From contig JAWXCB010000047.1 of assembly GCA_034440455.1 (NCBI GenBank), forward strand, positions 1 to 64,000: a stretch of DNA of 64,000 nt. The letters run 5' to 3'. Position numbers and translations under genes: made by a program. Position 1 is the stretch's first letter; every line of letters begins with the position of its first letter. This DNA comes from JAWXCB01 sp034440455. GTDB taxonomy: Bacteria; Bacteroidota; Bacteroidia; Chitinophagales; CAIOSU01. Of this stretch, positions 52,943 to 62,500 are shown one piece after another. The notes under the pieces are model-generated. The model did no database searches. It was not told where the DNA came from and saw only the letters and a list, made by a program, of their open reading frames with translations.

Positions 52943-53479
52943 TTAGTGTTTATCGTTGTTGCTGAACACATTGAGCATCTTCTCATAGTAGGCGTTCATT
53001 TCAGACATGCTCTTGTTCAGGCGGATTACTTCATCTTCAAAAGTTTCAGAAGCCTGTTTCATTCTTTCGATATGTTCTGCAAACTGCGCAGTGTTTGACA
53101 CCTCGCTCATCTTCGTGATGTTCTGTTCAAGCAACTCCACGCTGCGTGTGAGTTTCTCAATGATGACGGGGTCGAGGTTTGCTTTTTCAACCAATTGTTC
53201 TAATCGCTCAATCGGTGATTCTTCGTCTCTGATTAATTGCGGAAAAAGTTTTTCCCATTTATATTCCTTCTCTACCTTCACGGCTTCAAATCCTGAAATA
53301 AGAAACACGAAGATTTCCATCACCAAGCCCGCTCCCAAAATCAAGTTAGAGTAGGGTAAGTACAATATCTTAAAGAGCAGCCCCGTAATTACAATTGCCG
53401 CGCCCACTCCATAGAACACATTGTAAGGGTCGCGTTTCGCTGTTGGTTGCTTTACCGGTTTGGGTTGTTTAACTGCCAT
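52943..53479 (-). CDS. GldL-family motor protein (short paralog)
   Basis: A 178-residue inner-membrane protein. Two helices (VFYGVGAAIVITGLLFKILYL and LILGAGLVMEIFVFLISGF) are followed by a cytoplasmic coiled coil (about 85-170). The pattern GAAIVITGLLFKIL...EIFVFLISGFE is that of GldL/PorL, and E55 in helix 2 corresponds to the proton-carrying glutamate. It is shorter than typical GldL. It is the first gene of the operon, followed by the GldM-like gene; no GldK is upstream. A weak -7-like TATCTTCG lies at 53534-53527. Confidence 0.87.
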   Translation of the reverse strand: MAVKQPKPVKQPTAKRDPYNVFYGVGAAIVITGLLFKILYLPYSNLILGAGLVMEIFVFLISGFEAVKVEKEYKWEKLFPQLIRDEESPIERLEQLVEKANLDPVIIEKLTRSVELLEQNITKMSEVSNTAQFAEHIERMKQASETFEDEVIRLNKSMSEMNAYYEKMLNVFSNNDKH

Positions 53480-53603
53480 GTAAAAAAGATTCTATGAAAG
53501 ATGCACTATGAAATTTCCGTGTTTTGCGAAGATAGAAAAATTAGGGGAAGAAAAGACTTCCTCTTTGTCAATTCAATGTTAGGTGAAAGATTTTGCGGGT
53601 TCT

Positions 53604-54827
53604 TCACACTTGCTCCACATAATTCAAATCCTCATCAAAAGTTTCTTTCATACCTTTTAAAAACAAGAAAGAAATAGCGATACAGAATGCTCCCACAAGC
53701 ATTGCCCCCTGCAATGTGCCGAAATAACCTTCTGCCCAGCGAAACAACATCGTAATAAAAACCAGCGCACCCCGCGCAAAGTTGGGAACAGTAGTAGTTA
53801 CAGTTGCGCGAAGGTTTGTTCCAAACTGTTCTGCTGCAATGGTTACAAAGATTACCCAGAAGCCTACCGAGAAACCTAGCGTGCCACACAGCACATAAAT
53901 TGTGTCGGGAGAAACCGCGCCTGCATTCAGAAATGTAAACACGCACACCGCGCTCAATGCAAGAAAAATGTACATCACCTTGATGCGGCTGCGCAGCAAT
54001 TGACTCAGCAAGCCGCTCACCAAATCGCCCGCCACCAAGCCTCCGTAGGCAAACATCACCGCAGTGCCCGCGTTAATCGTTCCTTCCACACCCATCGCTT
54101 TTGCAAACTCAGGCGAAAACGTGACAAGAATACCAATGACAAACCACGTTGGAAAGCCAATGAACACACAGCGCATGTAGCGAATGAATCTGCTTCTGTT
54201 AGTAAACAAGGCGAAAAAATTTCCGCGCGAAATTTCCTGCTGCTGCGTTTGTTTGAACATGCCCGACTCTGCCACCCCGACACGCAAGGCGAGCAACGCC
54301 AGCCCTAACCCCCCGCCAATGAAATAGCACGTTCTCCAATCAAATATCTTCGCAAGCAGCCCCGCAAAAATCGCCCCTGTAAGCCCCACCACGGCAACCA
54401 CCATCGTGCCGAGGCCGCGTTTTTCTTTCGGCAATATTTCTGCTACGAGTGTGATGCCCGCGCCCAATTCGCCCGCAAGCCCGATGCCTGCAATAAACCG
54501 CCATGCCGCATAAGCCTCCACCGATTGCACCATGCCGTTGGCAATGTTTGCAATCGAATACAAAAAAATCGAACCGAACAACACCGACAGTCTGCCGCGC
54601 TTATCGCCCAATACCCCCCACAAAATGCCACCGAGCAACATGCCGAACATCTGCATATCAATCAGGTGCAACCCAACTTCTTTCAGCGCATCGCCCTCCA
54701 CCCCCAATGATTGCAGGCTCGGCACACGCACAATGCTGAACAGCAGCAAATCATAAATATCCACGAAGTAGCCCAATGCAGCCACGATGACAACCGCATT
54801 CAAAATTCTGTTCGATTGCTGATTCAT
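53604..54827 (-). CDS. MFS transporter
   Basis: A 407-residue protein with twelve predicted membrane helices. Motif A appears after helix 2 as GVLGDKRGRLSVLFGS, and GAGITLVAEILPKEKRGLGT fits the loop after helix 5 of metabolite:proton symporters. FVDIYDLLLFS in helix 1 is typical of the sugar/aromatic-acid symporter branch. The substrate is unknown. It stands alone, with a repeat-bearing gap upstream. Confidence 0.9.
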   Translation of the reverse strand: MNQQSNRILNAVVIVAALGYFVDIYDLLLFSIVRVPSLQSLGVEGDALKEVGLHLIDMQMFGMLLGGILWGVLGDKRGRLSVLFGSIFLYSIANIANGMVQSVEAYAAWRFIAGIGLAGELGAGITLVAEILPKEKRGLGTMVVAVVGLTGAIFAGLLAKIFDWRTCYFIGGGLGLALLALRVGVAESGMFKQTQQQEISRGNFFALFTNRSRFIRYMRCVFIGFPTWFVIGILVTFSPEFAKAMGVEGTINAGTAVMFAYGGLVAGDLVSGLLSQLLRSRIKVMYIFLALSAVCVFTFLNAGAVSPDTIYVLCGTLGFSVGFWVIFVTIAAEQFGTNLRATVTTTVPNFARGALVFITMLFRWAEGYFGTLQGAMLVGAFCIAISFLFLKGMKETFDEDLNYVEQV

Positions 54828-55036
54828 AAAAAACGCGCTGCAAGATAATCAAAGTGAGTGTTGAGTGTGGGTTGTTGAGGGAATTGACAATTAGGAATTA
54901 CGAATGGACAATCGAGCATTCGTAATTCCAGATTCTGAATTTGTTTTGGGGGATTTGGTTATTTTTAATGTGAGGAAGGGGAGCATTATTTTAATCGTCA
55001 ATATTATGTGCAGTTGCAAACAATAAACCTGAAAAA

Positions 55037-55603
55037 ATGACAAAACAAATCAGCGATATATTGATATGCAATGAAAGAGAATACTATCTCAACCGATCAC
55101 CGTTGGAGCCATTTTTTAAAAAATTCGCTGATAAAAAGCTTGAGACCAAAACTGTATGCACTGCTTTATGGCGTGGGTATTTTGCTACATATGAAATCAA
55201 GGATAACCAGCTTTATGTAAGGGATTTGGAAATTCTTAGTGGAGTAAGTTTAGAGATGGAGTCTATTCTTGGTAAAATATTTCCAAACAATGGGAAGTAT
55301 GAGTGGTATTCAGGCTTGATTCGAATTGATGATTTCCGAGGGGAATTTGATGAGGAAGAACCGAGTTCAATGTTTGAGTTTTTGGAAATACTTAAAGGTG
55401 ATTTTATAAAGAAACGAACAATGAGTTATGAGGAATTGCAGATTTTTAAAAAACTTCAATTTGATTATTTTAAGCGAACCGAGGAGTATCAAGAAGTATT
55501 TTCAATGTGGAAGAACAACAATAAAGGAATGGAAGACTCCAAGATTGACGAAACAATTGCCGAATATATTTTAAATTATACCAGGGAAGTATTTGCGGAT
55601 TGA
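55037..55603 (+). CDS. uncharacterised AT-rich orphan protein
   Basis: A 188-residue soluble protein with no signal peptide. Recognisable segments are TALWRGYFATYEIKDNQLYVRDLEI, GKYEWYSGLIRIDDF and a helical, Lys/Glu-rich C-terminus (MSYEELQIFKKLQFDYFKRTEEYQEVF). I know of similar proteins near toxin-immunity or accessory loci but cannot name a domain. Its base composition is visibly more AT-rich than that of the flanking genes, which suggests transfer. It lies 82 bases upstream of the apt ATG on the same strand. Confidence 0.7.
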   Translation: MTKQISDILICNEREYYLNRSPLEPFFKKFADKKLETKTVCTALWRGYFATYEIKDNQLYVRDLEILSGVSLEMESILGKIFPNNGKYEWYSGLIRIDDFRGEFDEEEPSSMFEFLEILKGDFIKKRTMSYEELQIFKKLQFDYFKRTEEYQEVFSMWKNNNKGMEDSKIDETIAEYILNYTREVFAD

Positions 55604-55672
55604 TTCAAACTTGTTGAATCCACAAAGTTTTCCTCGAATTTCCCTTTCTATCAACTACCCACTATCAACTAT

Positions 55673-55680
55673 TATATTTG
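55673..55680 (+). promoter_or_regulatory. putative -7 box (TATATTTG) for apt
   Basis: A perfect TAnnTTTG match ends five bases before the apt ATG, implying a very short or absent leader and supporting the 55686 start. Confidence 0.5.
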
Positions 55681-55685
55681 CCGCG

Positions 55686-56240
55686 ATGCAAAAAACCGAA
55701 ACACTCAACGGCACGCTCGAAGCAAAAATCAAATCGCTCATCCGCGACATTCCCGATTTTCCGAAAAAAGGAATTCTGTTTCGTGACATCACACCGCTGC
55801 TGCTCGACAGTGAACTCTGCACCGAAATCGTAGATGAATTTGTGCGCAGGCTTTCCGGGCTTTCGCTTGATGTGGTATGCGCGGTGGAGAGCAGAGGCTT
55901 TTTCTTCGGAACATTGCTTGCAAACAGGCTGCAACTGCCATTTGTGCCTATCCGCAAGGCGGGTAAACTTCCCGGTAACACCATTTCTTATTCCTATGAT
56001 TTAGAGTACGGCACCTCCACCATCGAGATACATGACGGAGTAATCAAGCCCGGAAGCAAGATATTATTGCATGATGATTTGCTTGCAACGGGCGGCACCA
56101 TCCTCGCGTCAATGGAACTGATTAAAAAACAAAAAGCAGAAGTTGCTGCCGTCACCTTTCTCGTGTCGCTTGAATTTTTAGAAGGACCGATGAAGCTGAA
56201 AAGAAAAGAAGCAAACGTAATTTCGCTCGCGAAGTATTAA
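55686..56240 (+). CDS. apt: adenine phosphoribosyltransferase
   Basis: Apt salvages adenine to AMP with PRPP. The protein has 184 residues from MQKTETLNGT. A longer frame from 55593 is open but would run through the promoter. Motifs: IRDIPDFPKKGILFRDITPLL, AVESRGFFFGTLLANRL and the PRPP loop ILLHDDLLATGGT near residues 120-133. The family length is normal. It is followed by simple AACTATAAACTGA repeats before the acyl-CoA dehydrogenase gene. Confidence 0.96.
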   Translation: MQKTETLNGTLEAKIKSLIRDIPDFPKKGILFRDITPLLLDSELCTEIVDEFVRRLSGLSLDVVCAVESRGFFFGTLLANRLQLPFVPIRKAGKLPGNTISYSYDLEYGTSTIEIHDGVIKPGSKILLHDDLLATGGTILASMELIKKQKAEVAAVTFLVSLEFLEGPMKLKRKEANVISLAKY

Positions 56241-56315
56241 TGTGCTGATGTGCCGATATGCTAATGAAAAAGAAGAACAACTGAAAACTATAAACTGAAA
56301 ACTATAAACTGAGTT

Positions 56316-57461
56316 ATGAATTTCGAAACGACAGAAAACCAGAGAATGATTGCGCAGTCGGTAAAAGATTTTGCCGAAAAAGAAATCCGTCCCTATGTAA
56401 TGGAGTGGGATGAAAAGCAGGAAGCGCCTATAGAATTGTTCCGCAAATTGGGCGAGCAGGGATTTCTTGGTGTGCTGGTTCCTGAGCAATATGGCGGTGC
56501 TGGCTTGGGCTACTTTGAATACGTAACTGTTGTTTCAGAAATCGCGCGCGTGTGTGGCTCTATCGGGTTGTCGGTTGCAGCGCATAATTCATTGTGCACA
56601 GGGCATATCAAAGATTTCGGCAACGATGCGCAGAAAAAGGAATGGCTTCCGAAACTCGCCACGGGTAAATGGATAGGCGCATGGGCATTAACCGAACCCA
56701 ACACCGGCTCCGATGCGATGAACATGAAATGTGTAGCTGAAAAAGATGGCGATGGCTGGATTATCAATGGCGCAAAGTGCTGGATTACCAATGGAAAGAT
56801 GAGCGACATCATCGTGGCGATTGTGCGTACAGGCGAAAAAGGCGACAGTCATGGTATGACGGCATTTGCAATCGAGCGCGGCACACCCGGTCTTTCCGCA
56901 GGACGAAAAGAAAACAAACTCGGCATGAGAGCTTCGGAAACGACAGAAGTAATTTTTAATAATTGTCGTGTAACGAAAGATAATTTGCTTGGCGAAGTGG
57001 GCGATGGATTTATTCAGGCGATGAAGATTCTCGATGGGGGCAGAATTTCTATTGCCGCTTTGTCGCTTGGCATTGCGAAAGGAGCGTATGATGCTTCGGT
57101 GAAATATTCCAATGAGCGTTACCAGTTTGATGTGCCGATTTCAAGTTTCCAGGGCATTTCATTCAAAATTGCTGATATGGCAACCGAGATTGAAGCAGCC
57201 GAATTGCTCACGTTGCAGGCGGCTGATTTTAAGAACAGGGGGCAGAAGGTGACGAAGATTTCAGCAATGGCAAAGTATTATGCTTCTGAAGTTTGCGTGA
57301 GAGTTTCCAATGATGCCGTGCAGATTCACGGAGGCTATGGCTACACGAAAGATTTTCCTGTAGAAAAATTTTATCGCGACTCAAAACTCTGCACGATAGG
57401 GGAGGGCACTTCTGAGATTCAAAAACTGGTTATTTCACGCGAAGTGCTGAAAGGAAATTGA
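56316..57461 (+). CDS. short-chain acyl-CoA dehydrogenase (second copy)
   Basis: A 381-residue FAD-dependent enzyme of the same family as the 40609 gene. WALTEPNTGSDAMNMKC, CWITNGKMSDIIVAIV, NKLGMRASETTEVIFNNCRV and the catalytic Glu in GEGTSEIQK (E363) are present. The usual Tyr of IYEGTSE is Gly here. N-terminal DFAEKEIRPYVMEWDEKQEAP is typical. It probably acts in fatty-acid or branched-chain amino-acid breakdown. It ends 14 bases before a convergent T9SS cargo gene. Confidence 0.94.
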   Translation: MNFETTENQRMIAQSVKDFAEKEIRPYVMEWDEKQEAPIELFRKLGEQGFLGVLVPEQYGGAGLGYFEYVTVVSEIARVCGSIGLSVAAHNSLCTGHIKDFGNDAQKKEWLPKLATGKWIGAWALTEPNTGSDAMNMKCVAEKDGDGWIINGAKCWITNGKMSDIIVAIVRTGEKGDSHGMTAFAIERGTPGLSAGRKENKLGMRASETTEVIFNNCRVTKDNLLGEVGDGFIQAMKILDGGRISIAALSLGIAKGAYDASVKYSNERYQFDVPISSFQGISFKIADMATEIEAAELLTLQAADFKNRGQKVTKISAMAKYYASEVCVRVSNDAVQIHGGYGYTKDFPVEKFYRDSKLCTIGEGTSEIQKLVISREVLKGN

Positions 57462-57475
57462 TGCAAAGAAGTGTT

Positions 57476-59593
57476 TTATTCCACAGTAACTTTTCTAACA
57501 ACCCGTTCACCATTAGTTAGGATGATTTCACAGAAATAAATACCTGCTGGCAAGTGTTCTGAGTTGAGAATGGAATAACGCGAGTTTTTAGAAGATCGGA
57601 TTAATAGCAACTCTTGACCAGTAATACTGAACAAACGAATGAACTGAAGGAAAAAAGTTGTTTCAGTAAGGTTCACATGAAGGAGTGAATTAGTTGGGTT
57701 GGGAAAAATCTTCACCTTTGGCTTACTACCACCGAAATTATTCATTCCAACAGTTGAATTAATCCTTACATGTACCGTATCCTCGCACCCTACCGAATCT
57801 CTTACCGCAACGACATAATCACCCGCAGCCAGCCCGTAAAAAATACTGCTGTCTTGAAAGCTGATTCCATCAAGGCTGTAAATGAATGGTTCAACACCGC
57901 CTGATAAAACTTTTATCCTGATGGAACCGCTGCTGCTGTCGGTTACTGGCGTAGTAATGGTTTCGGTTATAAATGGAGATGGACTTGATAAAGTAATTGG
58001 TGAAGTAGTGCAGATGAAATCAAGACTATCCTTTACATAGCCCGAGTAAGTATTTGCTGATAATCCTGAATAAATATTACCGCTTTGATAATTGCTTCCG
58101 TCAATGCTGTAATTCAAAACCCAAAATCCACCTTGCGCTGAGATTTCAATTATTCCATTGCTTGAATCATAACAAGTGATTTCATTTGCAATTGAAACCG
58201 ATACTTCCAGCACATCTACCACAATTGGAGCAGAGTAAATCGTATCCAGGGCATCATGCACCATGCACCAATACACTCCATTATCATTAAAACCTACATT
58301 CGGAATAAACAGGCTGTCGTTTTCTTCTCCGAATAAAACTGTTGAATCTTTATACCATTGATAAGAAATGTTCGCCCGGCCGTTGGCAGCTACCCAAAGT
58401 GTGTCGCTGGTTTGTGGATTGCAAAAAGTTTGTGATAGCGATTGGCTGTCTATTACAAGCGGTTCAAGCGGATAGCAAAGACTATCTGTTTTTACAAGGT
58501 ACAGGTCGGATCTGACAGGCATATAAAATGTTAGAAATCCAAAAACTATATAACCTCTATCTCTTGCCTGATGTACTTCTATAATACTACTACTGTTCCT
58601 CAGTCTTTTCGTGCATAGTGTGTCACCATTTTCGTTCGTTTTAATAAGATACCCGTTAATTGACCCTATAGCATTTACGCCTATTATATATCCACGTTCA
58701 ATTGTTTCAACCGATTCTCCAATGTCATAATAATTAGTCACTCCATAAGCTTTAGACCAAATGATATCTCCATTTACGTTCACCCGAATTAAATATACAT
58801 TGGAAATTTGCGGATTATCTGATGAGTTAGTGGTTCCGGTAATAATGTATCCGCTATCACTAAGTTGCTCAATCCAACTGCCCCACGCAATAGTACCTTC
58901 ATTGTATGTTTTGGACCAAAGTGTATCACCATGCTTATCGGTCTTTATAACCCATAAATCTCCTTTGGGAGTTAATCCCATCGAATAACTTTTGTAACCT
59001 ACAAAAACGAATCCTGAATCTGCTGTCTGCCTGACTTGTATGTCGCGCCTATCCAGTATATCACTGCCTCCTATTTTGAAAATTTTTGTCCAAAGACTGT
59101 CTCCCTGACCGTTTGTTCTTATCAGGAAATAGTATTGCGTAGTATCAGCGAATGCCTGAGTAGTTCCGGCTGCAATAAATCCGCCATCGAATGTTTGCCT
59201 GACGGAAGTGGCAATATACCTGAAATTTGAACCTAAGTTCGGGTAATAAGTTTTCGTCCACAGTGAATCACCGTTTCTGTCAGTTTTTACTAAAGATATT
59301 TCCGTACGCGCAGGCAGGGGAAAGGATTTAGAACCAGCCATTACAAACCCGCTATCGCTTGTTTCCTGAATAGAGAAGAAGTTGTGCGTATATGTTTTTC
59401 GCCAGAGCGAATCACCGAGGCTGTCGGTTTTGAAAATATACGAGCCACTCACCATGGCATAGCCATTATCATAAGCCTGCACACCTGACCTTGCAATTTC
59501 ATTACCGCCCCAGTTGTAAATCTTTTCAAATGTTGTAACTTGGGCGTTTAGCTTCAGGCAAAAAAAGATGGAAATAACGAATAGCCGTATCAT
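57476..59593 (-). CDS. T9SS cargo with GDSLW propeller-type repeats
   Basis: A 705-residue secreted protein, signal peptide LFVISIFFCLKLNAQ. From about 20 to 375 there are tandem repeats of about 50 residues carrying DSGFVxxG and NGDSLWTKTY motifs, resembling delta-60/propeller repeats. An Ig-like region follows (NGRANISYQWYKDSTVLFGEENDSLF, about 400-460), then SprB-like repeats (YSIDGSNYQSGNIYSGLSA), and a T9SS type A sorting domain (KVKIFPNPTNSLLHVNL to the end). It starts three bases after the stop of the upstream gene, so the two form an operon. No enzymatic domain is seen. Confidence 0.88.
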   Translation of the reverse strand: MIRLFVISIFFCLKLNAQVTTFEKIYNWGGNEIARSGVQAYDNGYAMVSGSYIFKTDSLGDSLWRKTYTHNFFSIQETSDSGFVMAGSKSFPLPARTEISLVKTDRNGDSLWTKTYYPNLGSNFRYIATSVRQTFDGGFIAAGTTQAFADTTQYYFLIRTNGQGDSLWTKIFKIGGSDILDRRDIQVRQTADSGFVFVGYKSYSMGLTPKGDLWVIKTDKHGDTLWSKTYNEGTIAWGSWIEQLSDSGYIITGTTNSSDNPQISNVYLIRVNVNGDIIWSKAYGVTNYYDIGESVETIERGYIIGVNAIGSINGYLIKTNENGDTLCTKRLRNSSSIIEVHQARDRGYIVFGFLTFYMPVRSDLYLVKTDSLCYPLEPLVIDSQSLSQTFCNPQTSDTLWVAANGRANISYQWYKDSTVLFGEENDSLFIPNVGFNDNGVYWCMVHDALDTIYSAPIVVDVLEVSVSIANEITCYDSSNGIIEISAQGGFWVLNYSIDGSNYQSGNIYSGLSANTYSGYVKDSLDFICTTSPITLSSPSPFITETITTPVTDSSSGSIRIKVLSGGVEPFIYSLDGISFQDSSIFYGLAAGDYVVAVRDSVGCEDTVHVRINSTVGMNNFGGSKPKVKIFPNPTNSLLHVNLTETTFFLQFIRLFSITGQELLLIRSSKNSRYSILNSEHLPAGIYFCEIILTNGERVVRKVTVE

Positions 59594-59596
59594 GTC

Positions 59597-62500
59597 TTAT
59601 CGTATTATCAGCAATTTCCCCTGATGCAGAACCTCTCCCGCTTTATTATTGCTTCTTATTTGAAATAAATACGCGCCATCAGCGAATTTTCTTACTGAAA
59701 CTTCCTCATTATCCTGAATGATTTGCATGAGTTTCTCTGCTCCAACTAAATCATACAAGAATAGTGTCACGTTCCCGGGAAAGTCTGTTTTGAGGGTAAC
59801 TGTATTTTCAGCGGGATTGGGATACAGATTAAATCCATACTTGTTCTCCCCGGATGGTTTTCTGTTTTCATCTTCGTTGTTTTCAGCAGACCACGACAAT
59901 TTTTGAAATTCAACAGATGAGCCATAATCACGGATACGCGCGGCAAAAAAATCCGCATTACCAAAAAGAGTAGTATTAAACAAGATAGAATCATTGAACG
60001 AACCGGATACGTAGATGTAACCGATGCCGGGTACGGAAATAATGTCCAAAGGCTTATCACTGTCCGCGCCCCCTGCAGAAATCAGCCATTTCTTGTCGCC
60101 TGATGCGGAATATTTTGCTACGAAAATATCTTCATCGCCTGCTGATGAAAAGTTTTCATCAAAAAGCATCGTTCCTGCAAACGCTCCTGTGATAAAGACT
60201 GCATTGGAATCTCCGGATGCTATGGCAAGCGGAATGGGCGAACCGTTTCCGCCAAAATTGTCAGCCCACAGCAAGATGCCACTGCTGCTGAATTTAGCTG
60301 CAAACGCATCGGGGTTGCTGCCTGCTGCACCCAGTTCCTCCGCTGTTCCTACAAACAAATTTTGCCCAAACTGCCCGGTAATTATAAAATTACCGTCATT
60401 ATCAACCGTAAGGTCTTGCGCGCTACCCTCTGCATATACGGTATCAAAAACTGAAGTGCCGCTCGGTTCTAATTTTTCAATATAAACGTCATTATCCAAC
60501 TCGCCTGCAATAAAAACCGTATCGTTGAACGTGCCTACCCCCCGTGCAAAGCCGAAATGCGTTCCCGCTCCTGTTACTTTTAGTTCATCTGCCCATTGCC
60601 CGGAGCCGCTGTTGCTGTATTTGGCGACAAAACCGTTTGTTCCATCCTGCCCCGCTCCCGTCAAGGATATACCTACCAGTACAGTAGAATCAGCATAAAA
60701 TCCTGCTATCAGGATGGCACCCTGCCCATCCACCGTCACATTCACCAATTCTTCACTGTTTGTTCCGCCATCGCGCACCGCCCAAAGCAGGCTACCCGAT
60801 GAATCATATTTAGCAATAAAAATATCAGAACTTCCTGAAACGCTCGTCAGGGTATCTTTAAATGTCCCCGTCCCCGCCAACTCTATAGTGCCGCTAAAAT
60901 CTCCGGCAACTATCAGGTTTCCACTGGCATCGGTTATTATTTTCGGATGATATGCTTGTGCGCCTCCTGAAAGCGTTTTAACTCCCGCTACCCAATCGGG
61001 AGTAGAACAGTTTCCATATTTGGCAAGAAAAACATCTACCATTCCTACCGGAGCAGGTTTGTTAAAAGGCAGAGGAAAATAAACCGCTCCAGTATATGCG
61101 CCCGCAAGGTAAAATACCCCCGTGCTATCCGTGGCGATGCCATGCGCCTGCTCAAGCAGATTTCCGGGAGAATGTTTAGGCCAGCGGGCAACCGTATCTG
61201 AAATATTCAGATTAACACAGTCACTGATATAGGTACAGCTACCTTCTCCTTCGTTAATAACTGCACAATTAGGTAGCCAGCCGCAGTTAGATGTAACTAT
61301 TACTGCGTAATAAAAGGTATCGCACGTGCTTACGGGCAAATCAAACGATATAGATGAAACTATTCCGTTTGATTCGGAAAAATCAGAGGAAAAGCTATTA
61401 ATAAAATCTAATCCTACCGGAAGCGTGTCGCGGACAGTTACATTATTTGCTCCAACTGTCGAACTTAGGTTACATACTACTACACTAAAAACAATTGTGT
61501 CTGATAAATCAAATATTGAATCATTGTCAGCAATGGAAATATCAACCGACAATTCACCACCTGGTACAATTTGTACAGTGCTGATTGAATTTGTATCAAG
61601 CACACATGCCCCGCTCGTAGCAATTAAACGGATGTTATATTGCACACCCGTAAAACCGTTGACAATAACATTTGCGGTCAGATTATAATTACAAGAGTCT
61701 GTCAGTGCATTTGCAGCGATTGTAAAATCTCCATTCTGATTAAAGTCTCCACCAGAAATAACAAAGTCGGGAGGCAGGGTTAAATTCAGATTCACCGGAT
61801 TTACATTGGTTGTGTCTCCATTGATGCTATCAATACAAAGCGTGTAATTCAATACAATAGTATCTCCCATGCACGGGCTTTCATCAGAAACTTGCGGAGT
61901 GGTTTTTATTGGTAGATAATTTACCTCAGATATTGCAATGCTGTCCACATAAGTAAAGCCACCAATATTTCCGGCTGGATACCCGGTATGAAACATAAAA
62001 TAATTCAAATCAAGTGTGCCCGCAGGCACTGTCCATGTGGTGCTGTAAACTGTCCAGATTGTATCAGTTACGTAAAAGGGATTGATGGTACCGCCTGTAG
62101 TGTCCGGTTTAATCACATCAAAATCATAACTGTTACAAGAAGCGGTGCAACTATCGGTGATACAAATAGGCGTTGGACGATTGCAAGGTTTATTTACACT
62201 GAAGAAATAATCCATATTATGCCGAAGGCTTTGAGAACAATAGGATGCTTCGTTAACACGATGCGGTCTGATGCCCAAAAATGAAATCTTGTAAGTGCCT
62301 CCTGCAATTAAGGGAGAGTTCAACTGAAAAAAAACTCCTTCTCCCCATGATGGACCACCTCCCGCGCCAATATATTTGTCTCCGTTAGCTGGGTAAGGAA
62401 CCGAACTTGAATCCTGGCAGGGAGGCCAATAGTTATAAAAAGAACTTCTTCTGGCAGGGGTATAGAGATCAACATTAGATGACGATGTGGGATATTGTAT

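Noticed and set aside
44675..53479. Calling the GldL/GldM-like operon the canonical T9SS/gliding locus
   Set aside because: No GldK, GldN or SprA is encoded next to it, the GldL is short, the GldM has an extra insert, and the neighbours are beta-helix/barrel/OmpA proteins.
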